From the NCBI RefSeq assembly GCF_014648475.1, contig NZ_BMRE01000027.1:44644-108643 (forward strand): a DNA stretch of 64,000 nucleotides. Direction: 5' to 3'. This document shows, in pieces, positions 35,496 through 43,276 of the stretch. The number at the start of each line of letters is the position of its first letter. Position 1 is the stretch's first letter. Below the pieces are notes generated by a model. The model was not told the origin of the DNA. It did no database searches and saw only the letters and a list, made by a program, of their open reading frames with translations. The position numbers and the translations under genes were made by a program. This DNA is from Lentzea flava (GTDB taxonomy: Bacteria; Actinomycetota; Actinomycetes; Mycobacteriales; Pseudonocardiaceae).

Positions 35496-36999
35496 CCAGG
35501 TCGTTCAGCACGGGGAGCGGCACCGCGCCGCTCCCCACGACCAGGTCGTGGAACGCGCGCACGTCGAACCGGTCGCCCAGCTTCTCCTCGGCCTCGGCGC
35601 GCACCCGCTGGATCTCCAGGCGCCCCACCATGTACGCCAGCGCCTGACCGGGCACCTCGATGTACCTGTCGATCTCGGAGGTGATCTCGGGCTCGGGCAT
35701 GACCGTGTTCTCCCGCAGGTAGTCGACGGCCTGCTGCCGCGTCCACCCGAACGCGTGCAGGCCGGTGTCGACGACCAGCCGGCCAGCGCGCATCGCGTCG
35801 AGACCGAGCATGCCCAGGCGCTGCTCGTCCGACGAGTAGAGGCCCATCTCGTCGGCGAGGCGCTCGGTGTAGAGGCCCCAGCCCTCCAGGTACGCCTCGA
35901 TGAACGCGAACCTGCGGATGTTGTGCATGTCGGTCTCGGCCGCGATGCTCAGCTGGTAGTGGTGGCCGGGCACCGCCTCGTGGAACGCCGTCGCCTCGGA
36001 CAACGTGCGGCTGCGTTCGGTGGCCCCCAACGGGTTCAGCCAGTACGTGCCGGGACGGCTGCCGTCCAGCGGTGCGGGCAGGTAGAACGCGATCGGCGAC
36101 GTCTCCCGCTCCGCTTCGTCGACGGCCCGCACCTGACACCCGACCTTCGGCATGCGGCCGAACCAGTTCGGCGCCTCGGCCTCGGCCCGCGCGATCGCCT
36201 CCACGGCGTTCGCGACCATCTCTTCCTCGTTGTCCCACAACAGTTCCGTGCGCAACCGCCGGAAGATCTCCTGCACGTCGCCCGTGCCCCACAACCGGGA
36301 GCCGATCTCCGCGTACTCGTCGCGCAGCCGGGCGATCAGGTCGAGCCCCAGCTGGTGCAGTTCGGCGGGGCTGTACGACGTCGTCGTGTAGTTGCGGACC
36401 AGGTTCGCGTAGTTCTGTTCCCCTTCGGGCAGCCAGCACAGGCCCGGCTGGTCGTCACCACGACCGTCCTCAATGGACGCGAGGACCTCGCGGAACCCGG
36501 CGACGGCCGAGCGGATCTCGCCGGAGTACGAGCCTTCCCACTCCTGCGCCGGGGCGGCCAGGAACCGGTCCAGGCGTGTCTTCCCCGCTTCGAGGTGCCG
36601 GCGCAACGGCCTGCGGTCGGAGTTGCGCACTCTCTCGCCCGCCTGGCCGATGTAGCGGGCGAACTTGTCGAGCCGCTGGGACACGTCGAGCTGCGAGGCG
36701 ATCATGAGCAGGCCGTTCACCGGCGCGCTCAGGCCCGTCGCGACGGTGTGCTCGATCAGCCTGGCGTCAATGCGCGTGATCATCGACTGGCCCTGGTGCC
36801 TGATGACGGCGAGCGTGACGGGGTCGGAATCACTCGCCTCGGCCCTGCGCAGGATGTCGGTGATCCGCGCCCGCAGCGCCTGCTCGCCCTCCACGCTCAG
36901 GTCCTCGACCCGATCGTCCCAGCCGGGCAGGCCGAACATCGTGGCTGACATCGGCGAGGCGTCCATGAACGCCTGGAACATCTCATCCGCGACTGACAT
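35470..36999 (-). CDS. DUF885 family metallohydrolase (copy A)
   Basis: 509 residues of DUF885. The family carries a zinc-peptidase-like HExxxGHH motif, here FHEAVPGHHYQLSIAAE, plus EGWGLYTERLADEMG, whose Glu is the usual third ligand. No signal peptide. ATG 36999 lies inside the end of copy B (17-base overlap), so the two are co-translated. Proteins of this family are thought to be peptidases or amidases acting on small substrates; the target here is unknown. It is the downstream member of a three-gene unit with copy B and a nitronate monooxygenase. Confidence 0.88.
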   Translation of the reverse strand: MSVADEMFQAFMDASPMSATMFGLPGWDDRVEDLSVEGEQALRARITDILRRAEASDSDPVTLAVIRHQGQSMITRIDARLIEHTVATGLSAPVNGLLMIASQLDVSQRLDKFARYIGQAGERVRNSDRRPLRRHLEAGKTRLDRFLAAPAQEWEGSYSGEIRSAVAGFREVLASIEDGRGDDQPGLCWLPEGEQNYANLVRNYTTTSYSPAELHQLGLDLIARLRDEYAEIGSRLWGTGDVQEIFRRLRTELLWDNEEEMVANAVEAIARAEAEAPNWFGRMPKVGCQVRAVDEAERETSPIAFYLPAPLDGSRPGTYWLNPLGATERSRTLSEATAFHEAVPGHHYQLSIAAETDMHNIRRFAFIEAYLEGWGLYTERLADEMGLYSSDEQRLGMLGLDAMRAGRLVVDTGLHAFGWTRQQAVDYLRENTVMPEPEITSEIDRYIEVPGQALAYMVGRLEIQRVRAEAEEKLGDRFDVRAFHDLVVGSGAVPLPVLNDLVSAWTAAA

Positions 37000-38521
37000 C
37001 AGGCCTCCCGGACCAGGTGGTGACAAGATCGGCCAGGGTGGACAACGGCACCACGCCGTTCTCCAGCACCAGGTCGTGGAACGCCTTGATGTCGAACCGG
37101 TCGCCCATCGCCGCCTGGGCCTCACCGCGCACCCGCATGATCTCCAGGCGTCCCACCATGTACGCGAGCGCCTGTCCCGGCGTCTCGATGTACCTGTCGA
37201 CCTCGGACTCGATCTCGGTGCTGTCCATCGCGGTGTTCTCGCGCAGGTAGTCGACCGCCTGCTGCCTCGACCAGCCGAGCGCGTGCAGGCCCGTGTCGAC
37301 GACCAACCGGCCGGCGCGCATCGCGTCGAGGCCGAGCATGCCCAGGCGCTGCTCGTCCGACGAGTAGAGGCCCATCTCGTCGGCCAGCCGCTCGGTGTAG
37401 AGGCCCCAGCCCTCGATGAAGGAGTCGATGAACGCGAACTTGCGCACGTTGCTCAGCTCGGTCTCGGCTGCGATCGAGAGCTGGAAGTGGTGGCCGGGAA
37501 TCGCCTCGTGGAACGCCGTGACCTCCGACACCGTGCGGCTGCGTTCGGTGGCGCGCAACGGGTTCGCGAAGTACGTGCCGGGACGGGAGCCGTCCATCGC
37601 GGCGTCCTCGTAGTACGCGAACGGGGCGCTCTCGCGGTCCATCTCCGGCACGAACCGGACCTCGCACCGCGCCTTCGGCAGCCGCCCGAACCAGTTGGGC
37701 GCTTCGGCCTCGGCCCGCGCGACGGCCTCGACCGCGCTCGTGAGCATGTCGTTCTCGTTGTCCCACAACAGTTCTGTGCGCAACCGCCGGAAGATCTCCT
37801 GCACGTCGGTCGTGCCCCAGACGCGCGAGCCGATCTCGGCGTACTCCTCGCGCAGCCCGGCCATCAGGTCCAGCCCCAACTGGTGCAGCTCGGCCGGGGT
37901 GTACGAGGCGGTCGTGTAGTCGCGGACCAGCTTGCGGTAGTTCTCCTCGCCTTCCGGCAGCCAGCAGAGGCCCGCGTGCTCGTCGTCGCGACCCTGAAGG
38001 GAGAGCAGGAACTCGCGGTACCGGGCGAACGCCGGGCGCAGGTCCGCGTCGCCCTCCCACTCCTGCACCGGCCCGGCGAGGAAGCGTTCGACGTGCGCCG
38101 CCCCGCTTTCGGCGTGCCGGCGCAACGGCCTGCGGTCGGTGTCGCGCAACCGCTCCATCGCCTGGTCGAGGAAACGGGGTACGAGCTGCAGTCGCTGCGA
38201 GAGGTCGACGTGCGACGCCCTCCTCAGCAGCCCCGCGACCGGGGCGTTCAACCCGCGGGACACGGTGTGCTCGACGAGCCTGGCGTCGATCTTGGTGATG
38301 ATCGACGTGGCCTGATGGGTGATCACGTCCTTCGCGACCTGGCTCTCGTCGCTCTCGCCGACCCGGCGCAGGATGTCGGTCAGCCGGGCGCGCAGCGCCT
38401 GGTGGCCTTCGACGCTGAGGTCTTCGAGCCGGTCGTCCCAGCCGGGCACGCCCACGAGCGTGGCGAACATCGGCTCGAAGTCCATCATCGCCTGGAACGT
38501 CTCATCGGAAAGCGAGGTCAC
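36983..38521 (-). CDS. DUF885 family metallohydrolase (copy B)
   Basis: 512 residues, paralogue of copy A, with FHEAIPGHHFQLSIAAE and EGWGLYTERLADEMG. GTG 38521 is preceded by AAGGAG at four bases. The two copies agree along their whole length, and some stretches are almost identical in DNA, pointing to a fairly recent tandem duplication or later gene conversion. The N-terminal third is the most divergent part, which may give different substrate ranges. Confidence 0.88.
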   Translation of the reverse strand: MTSLSDETFQAMMDFEPMFATLVGVPGWDDRLEDLSVEGHQALRARLTDILRRVGESDESQVAKDVITHQATSIITKIDARLVEHTVSRGLNAPVAGLLRRASHVDLSQRLQLVPRFLDQAMERLRDTDRRPLRRHAESGAAHVERFLAGPVQEWEGDADLRPAFARYREFLLSLQGRDDEHAGLCWLPEGEENYRKLVRDYTTASYTPAELHQLGLDLMAGLREEYAEIGSRVWGTTDVQEIFRRLRTELLWDNENDMLTSAVEAVARAEAEAPNWFGRLPKARCEVRFVPEMDRESAPFAYYEDAAMDGSRPGTYFANPLRATERSRTVSEVTAFHEAIPGHHFQLSIAAETELSNVRKFAFIDSFIEGWGLYTERLADEMGLYSSDEQRLGMLGLDAMRAGRLVVDTGLHALGWSRQQAVDYLRENTAMDSTEIESEVDRYIETPGQALAYMVGRLEIMRVRGEAQAAMGDRFDIKAFHDLVLENGVVPLSTLADLVTTWSGRPDVSRG

Positions 38522-38531
38522 GCTCTCCTTC

Positions 38532-39578
38532 TTAGCTGCGCCCGAAGCGCCGCGCCAAGGAATTGACCACATCGGTGAGCTCCGTGTGGAGCCTTCGCAC
38601 GATGTCGGCCGCCGGTTCCGTCGTCGCGAGCGGGTAGGTCGTGCCCGCCCACAGCGACATGACCTCCAGCTCACCGGTCGCCCGCACCGGCTTGGTGAGG
38701 TGGTGCACGTTCGGGTACGCGGCGGGCGCGTGCGGGGTGTGCTCGATCAGGAACCGGTTCACGAGCCCTCGCGCGGGTCGTCCGCTGAACGCCCGCGTGA
38801 GTGCGGTCCTGCGCGCCCCTTCGGCGAGCGCTTCCCGGTGCGCCGCAGCGGTTCCGGCCTCCGGGCAGCCGAGGAACGCGGTGCCGAGCTGCGCCGCGAC
38901 CGCCCCCGCCGCCAGCACCGCGGCGACGTCCGCGCCGCTCATGAGCCCACCGGTCGCGATCACCGGCAGGTCGACGGCGTTGCGGACGAGCGTCAGCGCG
39001 GCCAGCGTCCCGTACAGCTCACCGCCGCCGGGCGAGATGCCGTCGTCGGTGAACGTGCCGCGGTGGGCCCCGGCGTCCGCGCCCTGCACGCACAGGACGT
39101 CCGCGCCGATCTGCTGGGCCTGCCGGGCCTCGCTGGGCGTGGTGACCGTGACGACGATCGTGGTGCCGGTCGCCTTGAGCCGCTGCACGTCGTCCGCGTC
39201 GGGCAGCCCGAACGTGAACGACACCACCGGAACCCGCAACGCCAGCACCAGTTCGAGCTTCGCGCCGTAGTTGTCGTCGTCCCAGCGCGGATCGCCGGGC
39301 ACGGCCCCGATCTTCTCCGCGCAGGCCGTGACGCGGTCCACGTAGGACGAGAGGTCGGCGGTCGGCCGCGTGCCGGGCACGAACAGGTTGACCCCGAACG
39401 GCTTGCCGGTGAGCTTGCTCGTCTGGTCGATCTTCTCCGCGAGCTGCTCGACGGTGAGGTAACCGGCCGCGAGGAACCCGAACCCACCGGCCTCGCTCAC
39501 CGCGGCGACGAGCTCGGGGGTGGAGGCGCCGCCCGCCATGGGCGCGGCGATCACGGGCACGGCCAGCGTGTGGAACAT
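38532..39578 (-). CDS. nitronate monooxygenase family flavoprotein
   Basis: 348 residues, TIM-barrel flavoprotein. Family motifs are IAAPMAGGASTPELVAAVSEAGGFGFLAAGYL, DVLCVQGADAGAHRG (with the conserved His near the flavin) and VIATGGLMSGADVAAVLAAGAVAAQLGTAF. Members oxidise nitroalkanes (propionate-3-nitronate) or related substrates using FMN. ATG 39578 is placed eight bases after AGG; a GTG at 39584 is possible. It is first in the unit with the two DUF885 genes. Confidence 0.9.
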   Translation of the reverse strand: MFHTLAVPVIAAPMAGGASTPELVAAVSEAGGFGFLAAGYLTVEQLAEKIDQTSKLTGKPFGVNLFVPGTRPTADLSSYVDRVTACAEKIGAVPGDPRWDDDNYGAKLELVLALRVPVVSFTFGLPDADDVQRLKATGTTIVVTVTTPSEARQAQQIGADVLCVQGADAGAHRGTFTDDGISPGGGELYGTLAALTLVRNAVDLPVIATGGLMSGADVAAVLAAGAVAAQLGTAFLGCPEAGTAAAHREALAEGARRTALTRAFSGRPARGLVNRFLIEHTPHAPAAYPNVHHLTKPVRATGELEVMSLWAGTTYPLATTEPAADIVRRLHTELTDVVNSLARRFGRS

Positions 39579-39618
39579 GAGCACAACCTAGTTGGACCTG
39601 GCGGTGGATGCCCGGTAA

Positions 39619-39655
39619 AGCCCCTGTGTCCTTGCTGACGCAAGGAACAGGGGCT
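39619..39655 (-). terminator. strong hairpin downstream of the chitinase gene
   Basis: AGCCCCTG/TCCTTGC and GCAAGGA/CAGGGGCT pair over about 15 bases around TGAC, 31 bases past the chitinase stop on the minus strand. It is the strongest hairpin in this part of the window and separates chitinase from the nitronate monooxygenase gene. Confidence 0.75.
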
Positions 39656-39685
39656 CTCCGGCAGTGACGACGGACGGACCATCAT

Positions 39686-41143
39686 CTAGGGCAGGGAGTC
39701 CAGATGAGGGGCGACCGTGTTGGCGAACTGCCAGTTGTTCGACGCGTCCCAGTTGATCGACCATGTCATGGCGCCGCGGATCGACGGCCAGGTCGTGCTC
39801 GGCTTGAACGTGCCGCAGTTCGTGCCGCGGGCGAGGCAGCTCAGCGCGTTGTTGACGTTCGCAGGCGACTGGTAGCCACCACCGGCTCCTGACGGCGACG
39901 CGGGCAGTCCGAGGCCGACCTGGTCGGGACGCAGGCCGTTCTGCAGCTGGATGCACGCGAGCGCGGTCAGGAAGTTCACCGTGCCCTGGCTGTAGACCTG
40001 CTGGTCGCAGCCGAGCATCGAACCGGAGTTGTAGTACTGCATGTTGACGATGGTCAGGATGTCCTTCACGGCCAGCGCCAGCTTGAAGTACTCCGCGCCG
40101 GTGCTCTGCATGTCGATCGTCTGCGGCGCCATCGTGATCACCGTGCCGCCACCGGCGTGGATGCTGCGCAGCGCCTGTGCCATGTAGGTGGAGTTGACGC
40201 CGTTCTCGAGGTCGATGTCGACGCCGTTGAACCCGTAGTTGGCGATCAGCGACTTCACGCTGTTGGCGAAGTTGGTCGCCGCGGTGGAGTCGCCGACGCT
40301 GATCGTGCCGCGCTCACCGCCGACGCTGATGATCACCTTCTGCCCGCGGCTCTGCAGGGTCCTGATGTCGGCCTTGAACTGCGCGTCGGTGTAGCCGCCG
40401 AGCTGGCTGCTCAGGCCGGAGTCGAGCGTGAACGCGACCTGTCCCGGCGTGCCGGTCGCGTCGGCGAACGCCACCGCGACGATGTCGTAGGTGGTGGGGA
40501 CGTCGGACAGCCTGAGTGCGCGCGCACCGTTGTAGAAGTTCTGCCAGTAGCCCGTCAGGACGTGCTTGGGCAGACCGGTGTTCGGCGGGTTGCTGGTCGT
40601 GGTGGTGGTAGTGGTCGTTGTCGTGGTGGTGGTGGTGCTCGTGGTCGTCGGCGGCGTACCGGGACCGTCGAGGCTGACGTCGTCGGCGTAGTAGGCGGGC
40701 TGGCCGTACCAACCGTGCAGGTAGATCGTCACGCTGGTGGCCGCGCCGCTGGTGAAGTCGACGGTGAGCTGCTGGAAGCCGTTCGTGCCCGGCGTCCAGG
40801 TCTGCTTCTCCACACCGCCCGTGACGCCGAGGTAGACGTAGCTGCCCTGCACCCACGCGGTCAGCTTGTAGGCCGTGTTCGCTTGCACCGTCACGGTTTG
40901 CTGGCATCGCGCGTTGCTCTGCCCGGCCGGCGCACCCTGAAGTGCGTAACTGCCCGTGCGCTTCGTGCCCGTGGTGACGCTCGTTCCCTCCGAGCAGGTC
41001 CAGCCGCTCAGGTTGCCGGCCTCGAAGCCGCTGTTGGCCGCGAGGTTCGCGGCGCTGGCGCTGCCGTTGATCACCAACACCAGACCGGCGCAGGCGAACA
41101 GCGCGGACAGCAGCGCTATCGCTGCTCGTCTGGTCTTGGACAT
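39686..41143 (-). CDS. secreted family 18 chitinase with N-terminal carbohydrate-binding module
   Basis: 485 residues: signal peptide (SKTRRAAIALLSALFACAGLVLVINGSASA), a CBM4/9-like beta-sandwich (NSGFEAGNLSGWTCSEG...YYADDVSLDG), a linker of about 20 residues that is nearly all Thr, and a GH18 barrel beginning KHVLTGYWQNFYNGA. The catalytic DxxDxDxE motif is GFNGVDIDLE with the acid Glu last. A CARGTNCGTF loop near the C-terminus could be disulfide-bonded. ATG 41143 follows GGAGGTGG. It hydrolyses chitin outside the cell and is preceded by a DasR-type site. Confidence 0.94.
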   Translation of the reverse strand: MSKTRRAAIALLSALFACAGLVLVINGSASAANLAANSGFEAGNLSGWTCSEGTSVTTGTKRTGSYALQGAPAGQSNARCQQTVTVQANTAYKLTAWVQGSYVYLGVTGGVEKQTWTPGTNGFQQLTVDFTSGAATSVTIYLHGWYGQPAYYADDVSLDGPGTPPTTTSTTTTTTTTTTTTTTSNPPNTGLPKHVLTGYWQNFYNGARALRLSDVPTTYDIVAVAFADATGTPGQVAFTLDSGLSSQLGGYTDAQFKADIRTLQSRGQKVIISVGGERGTISVGDSTAATNFANSVKSLIANYGFNGVDIDLENGVNSTYMAQALRSIHAGGGTVITMAPQTIDMQSTGAEYFKLALAVKDILTIVNMQYYNSGSMLGCDQQVYSQGTVNFLTALACIQLQNGLRPDQVGLGLPASPSGAGGGYQSPANVNNALSCLARGTNCGTFKPSTTWPSIRGAMTWSINWDASNNWQFANTVAPHLDSLP

Positions 41144-41192
41144 GGTCCACCTCCACACATCATGCGGCGGCCATGCTGTGAGTTGGACTAAA

Positions 41193-41208
41193 AATGGACT
41201 AGACCACT
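41193..41208. promoter_or_regulatory. DasR-responsive element (dre) upstream of the chitinase gene
   Basis: AATGGACTAGACCACT differs from the Streptomyces dre consensus ACTGGTCTAGACCACT at two of 16 positions. It lies 50-65 bp upstream of the chitinase ATG, and a half copy TGGACTA occurs one helical turn (11 bp) away at 41184-41190. In Streptomyces, DasR represses chitinase and GlcNAc genes through such sites. Confidence 0.8.
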
Positions 41209-41283
41209 GCCCTCGGTCAAGCATTGCGCTGGTCATCGGATGTATTACTCTGACCCCGCCGCCGTGTTACCCGAGGGAGTGAC

Positions 41284-42423
41284 ATGCGCGTATTGGCTGT
41301 TCTGGCGTTGCTGCTGGGGTTTGCTTCTCCGGTTGGCGCGTCTCCCGGCTGGGTGGCGGCGTGGGGGTCCGCGATGCAAACACCCGTGACATCGGAGGTC
41401 AGCGGTACCTCCTACACCGTGCGCAACGTCGTCCGGCTGACCGTCGGCGGCTCGACGGTGCGAGTGAAGCTCTCGAACGTGTTCAGCTCCGGCGACCTCA
41501 CCGTCGGCAAGGTGTCCGTGGCCGCGGCCGGAACCGGTGCCGCGCTCGGTGACAAGGCCCGACGAGTCACGTTCCACGGCCGCGAGTCCGTGGTCGTGCC
41601 ACGCGGCCGTGAGGTGCTCTCGGACCCGGTGGCGTTGCGGACGCTCGCGGATTCCTCTGTCGCCGTCTCGATCTGGGCCTCGTCGGCACCAGCCGTGGCG
41701 ACCTATCACCGCAGCGCGTTGTCCACCAACTACGTGGCTCCCGGCGACCACGCCCAGGACCTGGACGGTTCGGCGTTCACGCAGAAGGTGTCGTCCTGGT
41801 ACTACCTGTCCGAGGTGTCCGTGACCTCGCCCGTGCGCGGATCCGTTGTGGCGCTGGGCGACTCGATCACCGACGGGTCCGGGTCGACCAGCGGCGCGCA
41901 CCGCCGGTGGACCGACGTGCTGGCGTCGCGCACTCCCCTCGGCGTGGTGAACTCCGGAATCTCCGGCAACCAGCTTCTCCGCGATGGCACGTACGGCGTC
42001 TCCGGCATCGCACGGACGCCACGGGACGTGCTGCAACGGTCCGGCGTGCGGACGTTGATCGTGCTGGAGGGCATCAACGACATCAAGGCCAAGCCCGATG
42101 CCACGTTCGAAGAACTGCGCGACGGCTACCTGCGGGTGATCTCTCTCGCGCACTCCCGCGGCATCCGTGTGCTCGGCGGAACCATCACGCCGATGGGCGG
42201 CTATGGCAACTACACCGACGCGCGCGAGGCCGTGCGTTCCGCCGTGAACTCCTGGATCCGGACGTCAGGCGCGTTCGACGGCGTCGTGGACTTCGACGCC
42301 GCCGTGCGCGATCCCGCGCGCCCGGCGTGGCTGCGCGACGAGTACGCCAGGCCGGACCGTCTGCACCTCACCGATGCCGGCTATCAGGCCATGGGCCAGG
42401 CGGTGGACGTCTCACTGCTTTAG
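41284..42423 (+). CDS. secreted SGNH/GDSL-family hydrolase
   Basis: 379 residues with a signal peptide (MRVLAVLALLLGFASPVGA). A beta-rich N-terminal part (TVRNVVRLTVGGSTVRVKLSNVFS) precedes an SGNH hydrolase domain with block I GDSITDG, the Gly/Asn of blocks II-III in NSGISGNQLL and LEGINDI, and block V DRLHL, which supplies the Asp-His pair. Enzymes of this type are extracellular lipases or carbohydrate esterases; in this setting an esterase acting on plant or fungal polysaccharides is reasonable. It diverges from the chitinase across 140 bp holding the dre site. Confidence 0.9.
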   Translation: MRVLAVLALLLGFASPVGASPGWVAAWGSAMQTPVTSEVSGTSYTVRNVVRLTVGGSTVRVKLSNVFSSGDLTVGKVSVAAAGTGAALGDKARRVTFHGRESVVVPRGREVLSDPVALRTLADSSVAVSIWASSAPAVATYHRSALSTNYVAPGDHAQDLDGSAFTQKVSSWYYLSEVSVTSPVRGSVVALGDSITDGSGSTSGAHRRWTDVLASRTPLGVVNSGISGNQLLRDGTYGVSGIARTPRDVLQRSGVRTLIVLEGINDIKAKPDATFEELRDGYLRVISLAHSRGIRVLGGTITPMGGYGNYTDAREAVRSAVNSWIRTSGAFDGVVDFDAAVRDPARPAWLRDEYARPDRLHLTDAGYQAMGQAVDVSLL

Positions 42424-42427
42424 CTTG

Positions 42428-42865
42428 ATGCGCGTGTTCACCCTCGCAGACGCCATCGCCATCGCCACCTCCGCGCACGACGGCCAGGTCGACAAGTCGG
42501 GCCGCCCGTACATCGGACATCCGCTCCGAGTGATGGCATCGGTATCGGGTGAACACGCGCAGATGGCCGCCGTCCTGCACGACGTCATCGAGGACACCTC
42601 CGTGACCGCCGCGGACCTGTCGGCACGGGGGTGCCCCTCAGTGGTCGTCGACGCCGTCGTCGCGCTCTCCCACCTGCCGGGCGAGCCGCAGGCCGACTAC
42701 CTGCGCCGCGTGGCCGCGAACCCGTTGGCGGTGACCGTGAAGCGCGCGGACATCGCCGACAACCTCTCCCCCTCCCGCATGGCCCGTCTTGATGACGAGA
42801 CGAAGGCGCGGCTGGAGATCAAGTACGCCACCGCGCTGAGGTTGCTCGACGAGTTCGTGAGTTAA
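42428..42865 (+). CDS. HD domain phosphohydrolase, RelA/SpoT (MESH1)-like
   Basis: 145 residues. The HD signature is AAVLHDVIEDTSVT (the His-Asp pair and the ED that follows), with an upstream SAHDGQVDKSGRPYIGHPLRVM typical of RelA/SpoT hydrolase domains and a late VKRADIADNL stretch. Small standalone proteins of this kind hydrolyse (p)ppGpp or related nucleotides. There is no synthetase domain. ATG 42428 begins five bases after the SGNH stop, so the two could be cotranscribed. Confidence 0.85.
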   Translation: MRVFTLADAIAIATSAHDGQVDKSGRPYIGHPLRVMASVSGEHAQMAAVLHDVIEDTSVTAADLSARGCPSVVVDAVVALSHLPGEPQADYLRRVAANPLAVTVKRADIADNLSPSRMARLDDETKARLEIKYATALRLLDEFVS

Positions 42866-42939
42866 CTAACCTTCTTCATCGGTACAGGTCGCTTGAACAG
42901 GGTGTATTATCGAATCGTAACCAAGATTGGAAGGACACG

Positions 42940-43167
42940 ATGACCCGCCACGACCTGTCCGTGAAGTCCCTGCGCTCGAGCCTGGCGACCCGCCGTGACG
43001 CTCGGCTGAAGCGCCGGAGCCTGGAGCGGCAGTTGGCCAGCTACACCTCCGAGAGCGACCGCCTCGAACTGGACGCCATCCTCTCCCGCCACACGGCCGA
43101 GGAGACGAGCGAGCTCCGTTCGATCATCAACCGTCAGGCCATGGACCGGCTGATCCGTTCCGCCTGA
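42940..43167 (+). CDS. small helical basic protein
   Basis: 75 residues with a good ribosome-binding site (GGAAGGAC) before ATG 42940. It is rich in Arg and Leu (RSSLATRRDARLKRRSLERQLASY), predicted to be mostly helical, without Cys or Trp. It sits alone between two terminators or gaps and ahead of a well-formed terminator. A TATTAT hexamer 36 bp upstream could be a -10 element. The family is unknown to me, although small proteins of this kind are widespread in actinobacteria. Confidence 0.7.
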   Translation: MTRHDLSVKSLRSSLATRRDARLKRRSLERQLASYTSESDRLELDAILSRHTAEETSELRSIINRQAMDRLIRSA

Positions 43168-43182
43168 CAGAGGTCATGTGTG

Positions 43183-43222
43183 GGCCACCCCGGCAGCGTC
43201 GCCGCGGGTGGCCTTTGCGTTT
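43183..43222 (+). terminator. Rho-independent terminator after the 75-residue protein gene
   Basis: GGCCACCC (43183-43190) pairs with GGGTGGCC (43206-43213), followed by TTTGCGTTT. The stem is eight perfect base pairs with a GC-rich loop. Confidence 0.8.
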
Positions 43223-43276
43223 CCCGGCAACCGTGAACGAGTGCACCTCGCGGCACGACGGCGCTAACGTCCGGCC

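Noticed and set aside
40604..40660. Thr-coding repeat as a CRISPR or mobile repeat
   Set aside because: It is a run of ACC/ACG codons forming the linker of the chitinase, not a spacer-repeat array. No CRISPR array was seen in the window.
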